Made by a program: the position numbers and the translations under genes
Shown: positions 46,373 to 54,715 of the stretch, one piece after another
Layout: every line of letters begins with the position of its first letter
How positions within the stretch are numbered: the stretch's first letter is position 1
Assembly (NCBI RefSeq): GCF_003432485.1
Contig: NZ_QVNQ01000009.1
Coordinates: forward strand, 186,001-250,000
From: Actinomadura spongiicola
GTDB taxonomy: Bacteria; Actinomycetota; Actinomycetes; Streptosporangiales; Streptosporangiaceae
DNA length: 64,000 nucleotides
Direction: 5' to 3'
The notes under the pieces: generated by a model
Told to the model about the DNA's origin: nothing
The model's database searches: none
Seen by the model: only the letters and a program-made list of their open reading frames with translations

Positions 46373-47656
46373 TCAGATCTCCTGGGTGACGGGAGCGGAG
46401 CGGCGGGCGATGGAACGGACGATCTCGCCGGTGCGGACGGCGGTCATGGACAGCAGGGACGAGGCGATGCCGTGGCTGTGCTCGGTGGCGCCCTGAAGGT
46501 AGACGTTCCAGCGGGGGCCGGGTGCGGTGGCGACACGGTAGTCGCGTTCCACGACGGGACGTCCGTCGGAGCCGGTCCGGCAGTGCGCGGCGGCCTCGCC
46601 GAGCAGGGCGAGGGGGTCGCGCTCTCGGTAGCCGGTGGCGTAGACGAGGACGTCGGCGTCCAGGTCGGTCTCCTCACCGGTCGGCATGAACCGCACCCTC
46701 GCGCGCACTCCCCCGGGCTCCTCCCTGACGTTCACGAGGCGGGAGGCGTTGAGGATGCGGAGCCGTTCGGCGCCCGCGACCCTCTCGGCGTAGGAACGCC
46801 GGTACAGCTCGTCGATGAGGTCGAGGTCCACGACGGAGTAGTTGGTGTTGCGCGAGTACTCGAACAGCATCCGCTTCACCTCGTCGGGGGCCGCGTAGTA
46901 GTGGTCGACGGCCTCCGGGTCGAAGATGCGGTTGGCGAACGAACTGTCGTCGGCGGGCGAGTACCCGTACCGCGCGAACACCGCGCACACCTCGGCGTCC
47001 ACGAAGGAGCGGTGCAGGTATTCGACGGCCTCGGCGGCGCTCTGCCCCGCGCCGACGACGACGAGGCGCTTCGGGTGCCATCCGGGACGTTCACCGAGGC
47101 GGGTGAGCAGGTCTTCGGTGTGCCAGATCCGTTCGCCAGCCTGGACGCCGTCCGGCAGGACGGGCTCCAGGCCCGCGCCGATGACCACGTTGCGGGTCAG
47201 GTGCCTCTCCAGCTCGTCGTCACACCGCACGACGACTTCGAGGATGTCGTCGTCGTAAGGGCGCAGCGCGACCACCTCGGACCCGTAACGGACCCGGTCG
47301 GTGAACGCGGCGGCGACCCATTCGAGGTAGTCGTGGAATTCCAACCGCGTCGGGAACATCGTCTTGTGGTTGACGAAGTCGATGAGGCGGCCTCGGGCGT
47401 GCAGGTACGCCAGGAACGAGTAGGGGCTCGCGGGGTTGCGCAGCGTCACCAGGTCCTTCAGGAAGTGGACCTGCATGGTGGCGCCGTCGATGAGCATGCC
47501 CCGGTGCCAGCCGAACTCCTGCTGCTTCTCGAAGAACACCGCGTCCGCGCCGTCGCCCGCGGCCTCGTCGAGCGCGACGGCGAGGGCCAGGTTGGACGGA
47601 CCGAATCCGACGCCCACCACGTCATGCACGGGGGGCTGTACGCACTCCTCTGACAT
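46373..47656 (-). CDS. L-lysine/L-ornithine N-monooxygenase (siderophore hydroxamate synthesis)
   Basis: 427 residues. FAD site VVGVGFGPSNLALAVAL, NADPH site VVGAGQSAAEAVEYL and the C-terminal ATGYRERDPL motif of SidA/PvdA/IucD/MbtG-type enzymes. It N-hydroxylates the side-chain amine of ornithine or lysine for hydroxamate siderophores. Which amino acid is used cannot be read here. It lies between the MbtH gene and the binding-protein gene, in an operon whose promoter region holds iron boxes. Confidence 0.92.
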   Translation of the reverse strand: MSEECVQPPVHDVVGVGFGPSNLALAVALDEAAGDGADAVFFEKQQEFGWHRGMLIDGATMQVHFLKDLVTLRNPASPYSFLAYLHARGRLIDFVNHKTMFPTRLEFHDYLEWVAAAFTDRVRYGSEVVALRPYDDDILEVVVRCDDELERHLTRNVVIGAGLEPVLPDGVQAGERIWHTEDLLTRLGERPGWHPKRLVVVGAGQSAAEAVEYLHRSFVDAEVCAVFARYGYSPADDSSFANRIFDPEAVDHYYAAPDEVKRMLFEYSRNTNYSVVDLDLIDELYRRSYAERVAGAERLRILNASRLVNVREEPGGVRARVRFMPTGEETDLDADVLVYATGYRERDPLALLGEAAAHCRTGSDGRPVVERDYRVATAPGPRWNVYLQGATEHSHGIASSLLSMTAVRTGEIVRSIARRSAPVTQEI

Positions 47657-47666
47657 CGGCGGGTCC

Positions 47667-48350
47667 TCAGACTGACTTCGCCGCGGCGGACGCCTTGGCG
47701 ATCTTCGGGACGACCTGGTCGGCGACGTACGGCACCCACAGCGGGGCCGGAGTGCGCGGCGGCCAGAAGGACTTGGGGTCGAGCGCCACGTGCGAACCGC
47801 GTTTCACGACGGCGAGGTCGCTGAACAGCCTGTCGCCCTCGATCTTCTTCTGCGTGGCGGGGTCGTCGTTGTAGTGGCTGAGCAGCACGGAGATCTTCTC
47901 CATGCTCAACTCGGCGGGCCCGGTCTGGTAGGCGACGGTCGGCGCCAGCTTGGCGTACTCCTTGTCGATGGTGAAGTCCCCCGCCACGAGGAACAGGGCG
48001 GGACGCAGCGCCGCGACCTCCTCCCGGTTGGACCCGGCCTCCCCCGCTTTGAGCGACTTCGGCTTCCGACCGGTGAGTTTCGGCGCGCTCCAGGGGGCGA
48101 GGCCGTCGGGCCGGACGCCGGTCGGCTCGACCATCCCGACGGGGGTGACGCCGAGGGCGACGACACGCTTCGGCACGGATTCGATCTTGGCGGGGCCGAG
48201 CCTGTGGGTGATCATGACCGGGAACGCCCCGGCCGCGGCGTTGCCGGCCGAGGCGTCGTCCGCGGGTTCGTCTTCGCCGCACGCGGCGACCGTGCCCGGA
48301 CTGGGCACGAGCGCGGCGGTGATGGCCATACGCCGCATAATGGTGCGCAT
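47667..48350 (-). CDS. Ferric-siderophore binding lipoprotein, internally shortened
   Basis: 227 residues against about 310-340 for FecB/FepB-like proteins. A lipobox-like GTVAAC follows the signal, then KIESVPKRVVALGVTPVGMVEPTGVRPDG starts the first lobe normally and EEVAALRPALFLVAG and PTVAYQTGPAE are conserved. The text then jumps to LSMEKISVLLSHYNDDPATQKKIEGDRLFSDLAVVKRGSHVALD, so about 90-100 residues spanning the hinge and early second lobe are missing without frame loss. It probably cannot bind substrate normally. Operon head; regulated by the iron box at 48406. Confidence 0.75.
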   Translation of the reverse strand: MRTIMRRMAITAALVPSPGTVAACGEDEPADDASAGNAAAGAFPVMITHRLGPAKIESVPKRVVALGVTPVGMVEPTGVRPDGLAPWSAPKLTGRKPKSLKAGEAGSNREEVAALRPALFLVAGDFTIDKEYAKLAPTVAYQTGPAELSMEKISVLLSHYNDDPATQKKIEGDRLFSDLAVVKRGSHVALDPKSFWPPRTPAPLWVPYVADQVVPKIAKASAAAKSV

Positions 48351-48405
48351 AGAGGACCGGTGTCCTTCCAGGGGGTCCAGGGGTTCGGGGAGTGTCGGGG
48401 CGATC

Positions 48406-48424
48406 TTAGGTTAGCCTCACCTAA
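48406..48424. promoter_or_regulatory. Iron box (DmdR1/IdeR-type operator) 1
   Basis: TTAGGTTAGCCTCACCTAA closely matches the 19-bp actinobacterial iron-box consensus TTAGGTTAGGCTAACCTAA. It lies 56 bases before the binding-protein start on the minus strand and should mediate iron-dependent repression by a DtxR-family protein. Confidence 0.88.
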
Positions 48425-48497
48425 CCACGCAATGGTTGCGAGGGTCCAGGCGGCCTCGCCGACGCTTCACGCATCGACCTTGGCCCGGAAAAACGGA

Positions 48498-48516
48498 GAA
48501 GGTTAGCCTCGCCTAA
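48498..48516. promoter_or_regulatory. Iron box 2
   Basis: GAAGGTTAGCCTCGCCTAA shares the inner GGTTAGCCTCrCCTAA with box 1 and lies about 36 bases before the first codon of the salicylate synthase pseudogene, so it would have repressed that gene with iron. Confidence 0.75.
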
Positions 48517-48551
48517 GTTGCGGGACGGTTCCGGGCCCGTGAACCCGGGAG

Positions 48552-49664
48552 TTGGCTGCCTTGGTCATCGCTCCGCACGCTGACGCGAAACCCGCCGAGC
48601 CGGTCGTCGAGACCGCCTCCGACCTCCTATCTCTGATGTCCCGCCTGGGGCGACTCGCGGATGTTCACCGAGTACGTGGGCTACGAACGACCCGGCCTCT
48701 GGACGTTCGCGGGCGGCTCCGCAGGGAGGTCGTCCTCGACGCGTCCCATGTCCACACCCGCTGGCGGGGCGAGACCCCACCTCCCACACCTGGACGGGCC
48801 GCCCGGTCGACGCCCTCCGCACGGCCCTCGACGACGCCCCGCTTCCCACCCGGGCCTATAGGTGGAACGCGTTCGAGTTCGCCGCGTCCCGGCCCCGCCG
48901 CGGCAGGCTCGCGCACCCTGCTCGTCCCCCGCACCGAGGTACGCGTCGAGGACGGCCGCGCCCGGATCACCGGCGACGCGGCCGAGGCCGAACAGGTCGC
49001 CGCGCTGCTGACCGAGGCCGTGCCCCTCACCGTGGACGCGCCGTCACCGGTCGACATCCGGGCCGGCGGCAACCGCTACCGCGCCCAGGTCGCCGAGGCC
49101 GTCGCGGAGATCAGGGCGGGCCGCTACCAGAAGGTCATCGTGTCCCGGCGGTTGGACGCCGTCCGTCCCGTCGACATCGTCGCGACCTACATACGTGGAC
49201 ATCACGCGAACACCCCGGCGCGCTCGTTCCTGCTCGACCTCGACGGTTTCCAGGCCACCGGTTTCAACCCCGAGGTCCTGGCGGCGGTGGACTCCACGGG
49301 CGGTGTCCCGCCCAGCCCCTCGCGGGCCCCCGCGCCTTCGGGCTCGGCGCCGCCACCGACGTCTGCACCCGGCAGGACCTGGAGACCGACCCTAAGGAGA
49401 TTTACGAGCTCGCCGTGTCCGTCCGCACCTCCCAGGAGGAGGTACCAGGTCTGCGATCCCAGCACCGTCCAGGTCACGGGATTCATGACCGTGAAGGGAA
49501 CGCGGCAGCGTCCAGCACCTCAGCTCCAGGGTCGGCGGCCTCCTCGCCCCCGGCCGCACGTCCTGGGACGCCTTCGACGCCCTGTTCCCCGGCGTCACCG
49601 CGTCCGGCATCCCGAAACCGGAGGCGATCGAGGCGATCACCCGCCTCGACGCCGATTCGGCGTA
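48552..49664 (+). pseudogene. Salicylate synthase (MbtI/Irp9-type) pseudogene with several frameshifts
   Basis: Pieces of the family appear in order but in changing frames: FTEYVGYERPGLWTFAGGS (frame of 48661), VVLDASHVHTRW (frame of 48552), TWTGRPVDALRTALDDAPLP with YRWNAFEFAAS (third frame), then NRYRAQVAEAVAEIRAGRYQ with KVIVSRRLDA, then RAFGLGAATDVCTRQDLETD, then QVTGFMTVKGTRQRP and finally ASGIPKPEAIEAITRLDADS before a stop. At least five shifts are needed, some internal parts are missing and the C-terminus is cut off. The enzyme would convert chorismate to salicylate for aryl-capped siderophores. The gene is dead. Confidence 0.8.
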
Positions 49665-49985
49665 GTCCTCGGTGTCGGTGACGGCGGGTTCGGATGGGGC
49701 GCCCTCATCGGTGACGGAGACGGAGACCTCTCCGTCCCAGCGGACGATCTTGACGGCGAACACGCCGCCGGGCTGCCCCGACTAGGTGTGGCGGAGCGCG
49801 TTGACCACGAGCTCGTCGACCGCGAGGAGCACGTCGTCCAGCTGCGGACAGTCGGCGAGGAGCGCCGCGCCGAAGCGGCGGGCGGCGCGTGCCTGGTCGA
49901 GTTCGCGGGGAAAGGCACGCCGCCAGCGCAGCGCGCTCACCGGGACGGTCGTGGCGGAAATCAGGCAGGACATGGGTTTCCTCAA
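49660..49985 (-). pseudogene. HATPase_c (RsbW-like) anti-sigma kinase pseudogene with in-frame stop
   Basis: The first 67 codons read LDQARAARRFGAALLADCPQ and LDDVLLAVDELVVNALRHT, with the N-box E..N, then TAG at 49782-49784. The same frame goes on with SGQPGGVFAVKIVRWDGEVSVSVTDEGAPSEP, the next family block with the D-E-G position, before running at about 49670 into antisense of the salicylate synthase pseudogene. So there is a nonsense mutation plus loss of the 3' end (GRGL block). The start at ATG 49985 is tentative. Confidence 0.75.
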
Positions 49986-50007
49986 CAGTGTGCGTCCGGT
50001 TCGTCAT

Positions 50008-50559
50008 CGAGCGTGTTCATCGTCACAGCACGAACCGGCGAGCACCCGCGAATCCCCTAGTCAGAGCTGATACGGACGCCTGGGATACGCGCGTGGAGGC
50101 CCCGTGCACGGGGCACCCGAATGTCCACCGCCCGTGCGTCCGCGCAGCCCGTTCTCGGCCGAACACATGACGATTCAGTGTGGAGGTGCGGCGACCACAC
50201 CGGCCCAGACCGAGTGGCACTCGCAACCAGCCAGGCGCGCGTCGGGTGGCGACGCTGGAAGAACGGCACCAAGCCGTCCAGGCGCGGGCCGACGTTTTCC
50301 CCGCCCGAACAGGCCGCAGGAGCAGCGGAACTGGTGACCATTGGCGTCCTCTTGCTGCGAGGACGCTCCTCCGCCGCCCGTCTTCAGCCAGGGGACAATG
50401 CGGAAGTCGTCCGGCCCAACTGCGCCGAACCCGTGTTCGCGACGACCGGCTCCGCCCCCACCCGATGACCGGCACGCGGATTCGACACCGGGACGCGACA
50501 AGAGGTCCCTGGGCTCTCGGGCGCAGCCGCACGGAACCCGCAGCAGCTGCCTGGCGACG
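50008..50559. other. 552-base stretch with no supportable gene
   Basis: Both strands have short open frames only, with Arg/Ser/Pro-rich translations typical of wrong-frame high-G+C DNA. I see no ribosome sites, RNA structure or known family. It follows the pseudogene pair and is probably degraded DNA. Confidence 0.5.
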
Positions 50560-50952
50560 TCATCGCGCCCGCCGCCGGTTGAAGGCCGCCGCGATTCCGG
50601 CTCCGATCGCGAACGGAATGGCGATGATGGTCGCGACCAGCGGCAGCGCCCAGGACGGGTCCGTGCAGGCGAGAAGGACCGCCGGTACGAGGGCGGTGGG
50701 GGCGACCAACAGCGCGGCGATTCGCCTTCCGCCCGCCAGTAACACCAGAGCGCCGAGGCCGATCACACCGGACGCGGCGTAGACGTGCGGCCGCGCCTCC
50801 CTCGCCGTCCGCTGCTCCTCGCTGGTTCCCCAGTCCACCACCGGTACGGCTCGGCCCATGGCGCTGTAGAGCCAGCAGACGCCGATGGCGATGATGACGA
50901 GCGCCACCATAGCCACGGGATCGATGCGTTTGATCCGGTCACGAATGGTCAC
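50560..50952 (-). CDS. Small membrane protein, tandem paralogue 1
   Basis: 130 residues, about four hydrophobic helices. MTIRDRIKRIDPVAMVALVIIAIGV leads into a loop VDWGTSEEQRTAREARPHVYAASGVIG and GGRRIAALLVAPTALVPAVLL. About 75% identical to the protein at 51253-51645. I do not recognise the family. No strong Shine-Dalgarno; the upstream gene copy ends 300 bases away, and that gap has no gene. Confidence 0.7.
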   Translation of the reverse strand: MTIRDRIKRIDPVAMVALVIIAIGVCWLYSAMGRAVPVVDWGTSEEQRTAREARPHVYAASGVIGLGALVLLAGGRRIAALLVAPTALVPAVLLACTDPSWALPLVATIIAIPFAIGAGIAAAFNRRRAR

Positions 50953-51252
50953 GAGGTCAACTCATCCTTGCGTATGCGGATTGCAAAGATCAGCCCACAG
51001 AGCCTTGCCGGTCAAACGGCAGCACCCCGGGTTCGGGTGAGCCTGAAGCGCGGCATCAAATCCCCTACGCCACGCACAGCCCGTACTTCCTTGAGTCGGA
51101 CGCGTTCGACCAGGTGCGTCGCATGACTCACACCGTCGGTCAGAGAAGCGAAAAATGACGTGCGACGCCGCCGAGTCCGTATATCACGAGGCGACCGGCC
51201 CAACTCCTGCCCGAGGAACGGTACGCCGTCGCCGCACGGATTCGTCTGGGAG

Positions 51253-51645
51253 TCATCGTGTCTGTCGCGGCTTGAGGACCGCGGCGATCCCCGCCCCGAT
51301 CGCGAGCGGAATGGTGGCCACGGCCGCGAGGAACGGCAATGCCATGGATTCGGACGTGAAGGCGAGGAGGAGCGCCGGTACGACGGCGGCGGGAGCGACC
51401 AGCAGCGCCGCGATCCGCCGCCCGCCCGCCAACAACGCCAGAGCGCCGAGGCCTATCACCCCGGATGAGATGTAGACATGCGGCCGCGCCTCTCGCGCTA
51501 TCCGCTTCTCCACGCTGGTCCCGAAATCCACCACCGGCGCGGCCCTGCCCGCGGCGTCATATAGCCGGTACGCGCCAACAACGATTACGATGAGCGCCAC
51601 CAGCGCCACCGGGTCGATCGTTTTGATCCGGTCACGAATGGTCAT
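51253..51645 (-). CDS. Small membrane protein, tandem paralogue 2
   Basis: 130 residues with the same start (MTIRDRIKTIDPVALVALIVIVVGA), loop (VDFGTSVEKRIAREARPHVYISSGVIG) and end as its neighbour; the two genes are exactly 693 bases apart and equal in length, so they arose by tandem duplication. Substitutions are mainly conservative and both frames are intact, so both are probably expressed. Function unknown. Confidence 0.7.
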   Translation of the reverse strand: MTIRDRIKTIDPVALVALIVIVVGAYRLYDAAGRAAPVVDFGTSVEKRIAREARPHVYISSGVIGLGALALLAGGRRIAALLVAPAAVVPALLLAFTSESMALPFLAAVATIPLAIGAGIAAVLKPRQTR

Positions 51646-51784
51646 GAACGATCCCGTCCTGGCGTTCGCGTGCTTTGATGGTCGTCCCCACGGCTCGGTA
51701 GGGTCAAGCGATAACGCCCCGAGCCTTCGAAGATCGGAAGTGACTCGGGGCGATATCGAGAAAACTCCATGCGCGCCTTGTCGG

Positions 51785-52996
51785 CTACTTCACCCTGACC
51801 ACATCGGCCGTTGCGAAGCCCATCTCGCCTTCGTTGTCCATCACGATGAGCGTGACGGTGTAGGTTCCGGCCTTCTTGTAGGTATGAGAGATGGATTTCC
51901 CGTCATCCATCGTCCCGTCGTCGAACTCCCAGAGGTACTGGACGATCTCGCCGTCGGGGTCGTGGGAGCCAGAGGCGTCGACTTTGATGGTGTCACCATG
52001 CTGAGTGAGTGTGAGTCGAGCCTTCGGCGGGGTGTTGGCCTTGGGGAGCGGAGTCGGCACCTTGGTGTTTCGCCTGGGCGGCGCGGCGAGCTGTTGTCTG
52101 ATCACCGGACGCAGGTGATTCGCATTGACTTGGTACCCGAACTTCGTCGGGTGGAAAGAGTTGTAACGTGGGTTGAGGCTGATCCCGTTCAGGTAGTTGT
52201 CGTTGCCATCGGGATTGCACAGCTCATGGCCGTCGGAGGCGGCGTAGAAGTCCACCGGGATGGCTCCGACGCTCTGCGAGGACCCGATGATCGCGTCGTC
52301 CAGGCGCCTGATCCAGTTGTTGATCCACAACTGGTCGCTGACGCGGACCGCGTGGCATCGCTTGATCAGCAGGCCGCTCTCCCACCAGCGCCACCCACCG
52401 CGGCGGGGGAAGAATTTGGCGTAGGTGGGGGTGATGAGGCGGGTCAGCGGCGCCCGGTGGAACAGGTCGGTGTAGACGGCCTGGAGCCGGTTGAGACCCG
52501 TGGCGGGGTCGAGAGTGTTCACCAGCCTGTCGAAGTTGGCCTGCACCTGATCGTCGTAGGCGCTCGCGCAGGACCGTCCGACCCAGTGACGGGTCACGCA
52601 CCTGGTGATGAGCGGTCCGAACTCCAGGTCGTTCCCGCCGATTCCGAGCGTGGTGACCCGGATCGAACCGGCGTTGTCGAGTACCGCGTCCGCCTGGGGC
52701 GGCTCGCCGTTCATGCTCCGGTAGAGGTCATGGCTGGTGGCGCCTTCACAGGCCACGAAGGCCAGCGGCTTCGGTCCCGATCCCTCGGCGTCGAGTAGGG
52801 AGATGTGCGACCACTTCGAGCGGTGGCAGTCACCGGTGTACTCCTCCGTTCCGGTCCCCGCCTGGTAGGAGTCACCTAACGCGACCCATTCCGCCCCATC
52901 GGATAACGGCTCCGCTGCGGCCGGAGCGGCCATGGCCGTGACCGACATCGCGACTCCCATCGCGATCACGAACACGGGTTTCACATACCTCATCAC
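51785..52996 (-). CDS. Secreted SGNH/GDSL esterase with C-terminal PKD domain
   Basis: 403 residues. Signal peptide (KPVFVIAMGVAMSVTAMAAPAAA), then block I WVALGDSYQAGTG with Ser43, block III LGIGGNDLEFG and block V SFHPTKFGY with the Asp/His pair: a complete SGNH hydrolase. Cysteine pairs suggest disulfides, as in Streptomyces secreted lipases. After a Pro-rich linker (about 310-330) comes a PKD/Ig-like domain with DASGSHDPDGEIVQYLWEFDDG and GTYTVTLIVMDNEG. Likely an exported lipase or carbohydrate esterase. Monocistronic. Confidence 0.9.
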   Translation of the reverse strand: MMRYVKPVFVIAMGVAMSVTAMAAPAAAEPLSDGAEWVALGDSYQAGTGTEEYTGDCHRSKWSHISLLDAEGSGPKPLAFVACEGATSHDLYRSMNGEPPQADAVLDNAGSIRVTTLGIGGNDLEFGPLITRCVTRHWVGRSCASAYDDQVQANFDRLVNTLDPATGLNRLQAVYTDLFHRAPLTRLITPTYAKFFPRRGGWRWWESGLLIKRCHAVRVSDQLWINNWIRRLDDAIIGSSQSVGAIPVDFYAASDGHELCNPDGNDNYLNGISLNPRYNSFHPTKFGYQVNANHLRPVIRQQLAAPPRRNTKVPTPLPKANTPPKARLTLTQHGDTIKVDASGSHDPDGEIVQYLWEFDDGTMDDGKSISHTYKKAGTYTVTLIVMDNEGEMGFATADVVRVK

Positions 52997-53301
52997 CCAT
53001 CGTCTCCCTTCTTGCGATCAGCCTTACTTGCCAACGACCGACCGCGTTCGATTCATGACAACTCATCGAACAATGAGTGTTCTGTGCTGCTCGAAGATAG
53101 ATCAACACTTTGTTACTGACAAGGAGTCATTCACTTCGAAATCGACTGCGGCTACCTCACCTGCGGAGGCAGGATCCGGCCACGCGTTGCGGTAAACCGA
53201 TCGAGGCGTACGCGAGTCGGCTTCGCTTCAGGGCGCCGATGTCAGCGGCCCCGGTTACGATCGGCAACCTCAACCCACACGCACGCTAGGAGGCAGCCGA
53301 G
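52997..53301. other. Divergent promoter region, esterase/DUF5713
   Basis: 305 bases, more A+T-rich than the surroundings (for example around 53040-53140), as fits promoters reading both ways. AGGAGG at 53289-53294 serves the DUF5713 start. I see no gene or stable hairpin in it. Confidence 0.5.
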
Positions 53302-53643
53302 ATGCCGTTGACCAACCAGAACGTCCTTGGGCACGAGTTCCTCAAGGGCATGTACGACGACGGATATTTTCCGGATCACCTCGTTGACAAGGGGAAGGCG
53401 ATCCTGCTGAGGCTGTGCGAGGAAATCGAGGCCGACGCGCCAGCCGACCTGGAGGAGCTCTACCGACTGACGCACGCCGCGACCGAGGAGTTCAACGACC
53501 TGGAAGAAGAGTTCGTGAATGCCGGCAGCGAACTCGAAACGGCCGCCCGCGAGGTGATCGGGGAGGAGTTCTGGTTCATCGCCACCGGCTACGGGTTCTC
53601 CAACGCCGACCCCGAGGAACTGATCGCCACCCGGAACTGGTGA
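53302..53643 (+). CDS. DUF5713 family protein
   Basis: 113 residues, acidic and helical. NVLGHEFLKGMYDDGYFPDHLVDKGKAILLRLCEEIE and the end EEFWFIATGYGFSNADPEELIATRNW match the DUF5713 family as I know it; no function is established. AGGAGG eight bases before the ATG gives a firm start. Confidence 0.82.
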   Translation: MPLTNQNVLGHEFLKGMYDDGYFPDHLVDKGKAILLRLCEEIEADAPADLEELYRLTHAATEEFNDLEEEFVNAGSELETAAREVIGEEFWFIATGYGFSNADPEELIATRNW

Positions 53644-53788
53644 CGCCGAACGTCCCCTGCCGAGCCGATACCTTCCGCGTACGCCTTCGAACCCAACGGG
53701 CCCGCCCCCGACCGGTCCGGCCATGCCTCGCCTGCTTGTGTCAGATTCGGCGTCCTCGGCCCCTCGGCGATTGGGCGAGAATGAGCAG

Positions 53789-54262
53789 ATGTACTACCTC
53801 CAGGCCGCCGTCGCAGCCGAACATGTCCTTCGCAAGTTGGTCGGCCAGGTCGCGGAGGCTTGCTTCGTCCCTCTCAACCAAGGCCTGTGGCTCCTGCCGA
53901 TGACCGACGCGCTGTTCGACGCGATCACGGTTCCGGATGCAGCCGAACTCGACGGGTTCTGGAAGGCACCTGCGGGCTTCGAACGCATGCTCATCACGTG
54001 CTCGGAAACAGGGCCCGTGGCCTACGTCGAAGCGGACTACTTCGGCGGCACGGGGATGCAGGCCGCGCAGGTCTGGGACGCGGGCAAAGTGGCCCTCGGC
54101 CCCCTGTACAAGAATGTGGACGAGCGGTTCCCGCCGACCGGGTCCCCGATCTCGCAGGCTCTGCGGCGGCTCGGCGTCGCCAAGGGCAGACACTTCGACG
54201 AGTTCGACGCGGTCGGACTCACCCGCCACCGCGACACTGACGACTGGTTCTCGCGCACGTAG
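53789..54262 (+). CDS. Protein of unknown function
   Basis: 157 residues, no signal or membrane segment. It starts MYYLQAAVAAEHVLRKLV and contains NQGLWLLPMTDALFDAI, GFERMLITCSETGPVAYVEADYFGGTGMQAAQVWDAG and SPISQALRRLGVAKGRHFDEFDAVGL. Similar hypothetical proteins occur in actinobacteria, but I cannot name a domain. ATG 53789 was chosen because the frame upstream (from 53723) is poor. It is 145 bases after the DUF5713 gene on the same strand. Confidence 0.65.
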   Translation: MYYLQAAVAAEHVLRKLVGQVAEACFVPLNQGLWLLPMTDALFDAITVPDAAELDGFWKAPAGFERMLITCSETGPVAYVEADYFGGTGMQAAQVWDAGKVALGPLYKNVDERFPPTGSPISQALRRLGVAKGRHFDEFDAVGLTRHRDTDDWFSRT

Positions 54263-54417
54263 CGGACGGAGCTGTCGACCAGGTGCAGCGAAGCTCCGGG
54301 AGCCGGGACGCATATTGGTGCCCTGGTGCGTTACCGAGCGCAGTGCACACCCACTGACGTGAGAGCACAGGCACACGTCCGGCTGCCTCGGTAGGCACCG
54401 TCCGTCCGGCGTTCACC

Positions 54418-54715
54418 CGCGCTCCCGCATTCGTTGGCTTCTCACGCCGCCGTGACGACAACGCCGCTCCCCGCTCATGTCAGGCACGAATACCTGGCAC
54501 TTCGCATAGTCATCCCGTCGACTCGTCAGCCCGGCTCGCCGCGCACGAATTTCGCACGTGCGAAAGGGCGACATGCACGCTTACATGGACGCGACGCATG
54601 GAGGGTCGACTCCGCGCCACCTCCCATCCGACATGCAAGGGAAACGGGCGATAAGTCCGTTATATGGCTGATCGTTCATGCGGACTTGCGGCCACCGGCG
54701 GAAAGGGCACCAGGC
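54418..54715 (+). promoter_or_regulatory. Leader of copy A: palindrome and possible upstream reading frame
   Basis: This stretch recurs before copy B (60506-60793). The last about 170 bases are about 95% identical. It contains the perfect 14-bp palindrome TTCGCACGTGCGAA (54551-54564), a possible short frame at 54573-54671 (32 codons, start MHAYMDATHGGSTPRHLPS, AAAGGG five bases upstream) and TTATATGGCT at 54660. The main GTG at 54716 follows 44 bases later. The rest of 54263-54417 shows nothing. Confidence 0.6.

Noticed and set aside
44068..46389. Long forward frames antisense to the WS/DGAT and EamA-like genes
   Set aside because: No conserved motifs, and the reverse strand has HHAIADG and full family blocks.
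50023..50532. Reverse frame of about 170 codons after the HATPase pseudogene
   Set aside because: Composition is that of a wrong frame, no start signal and no recognisable domain.
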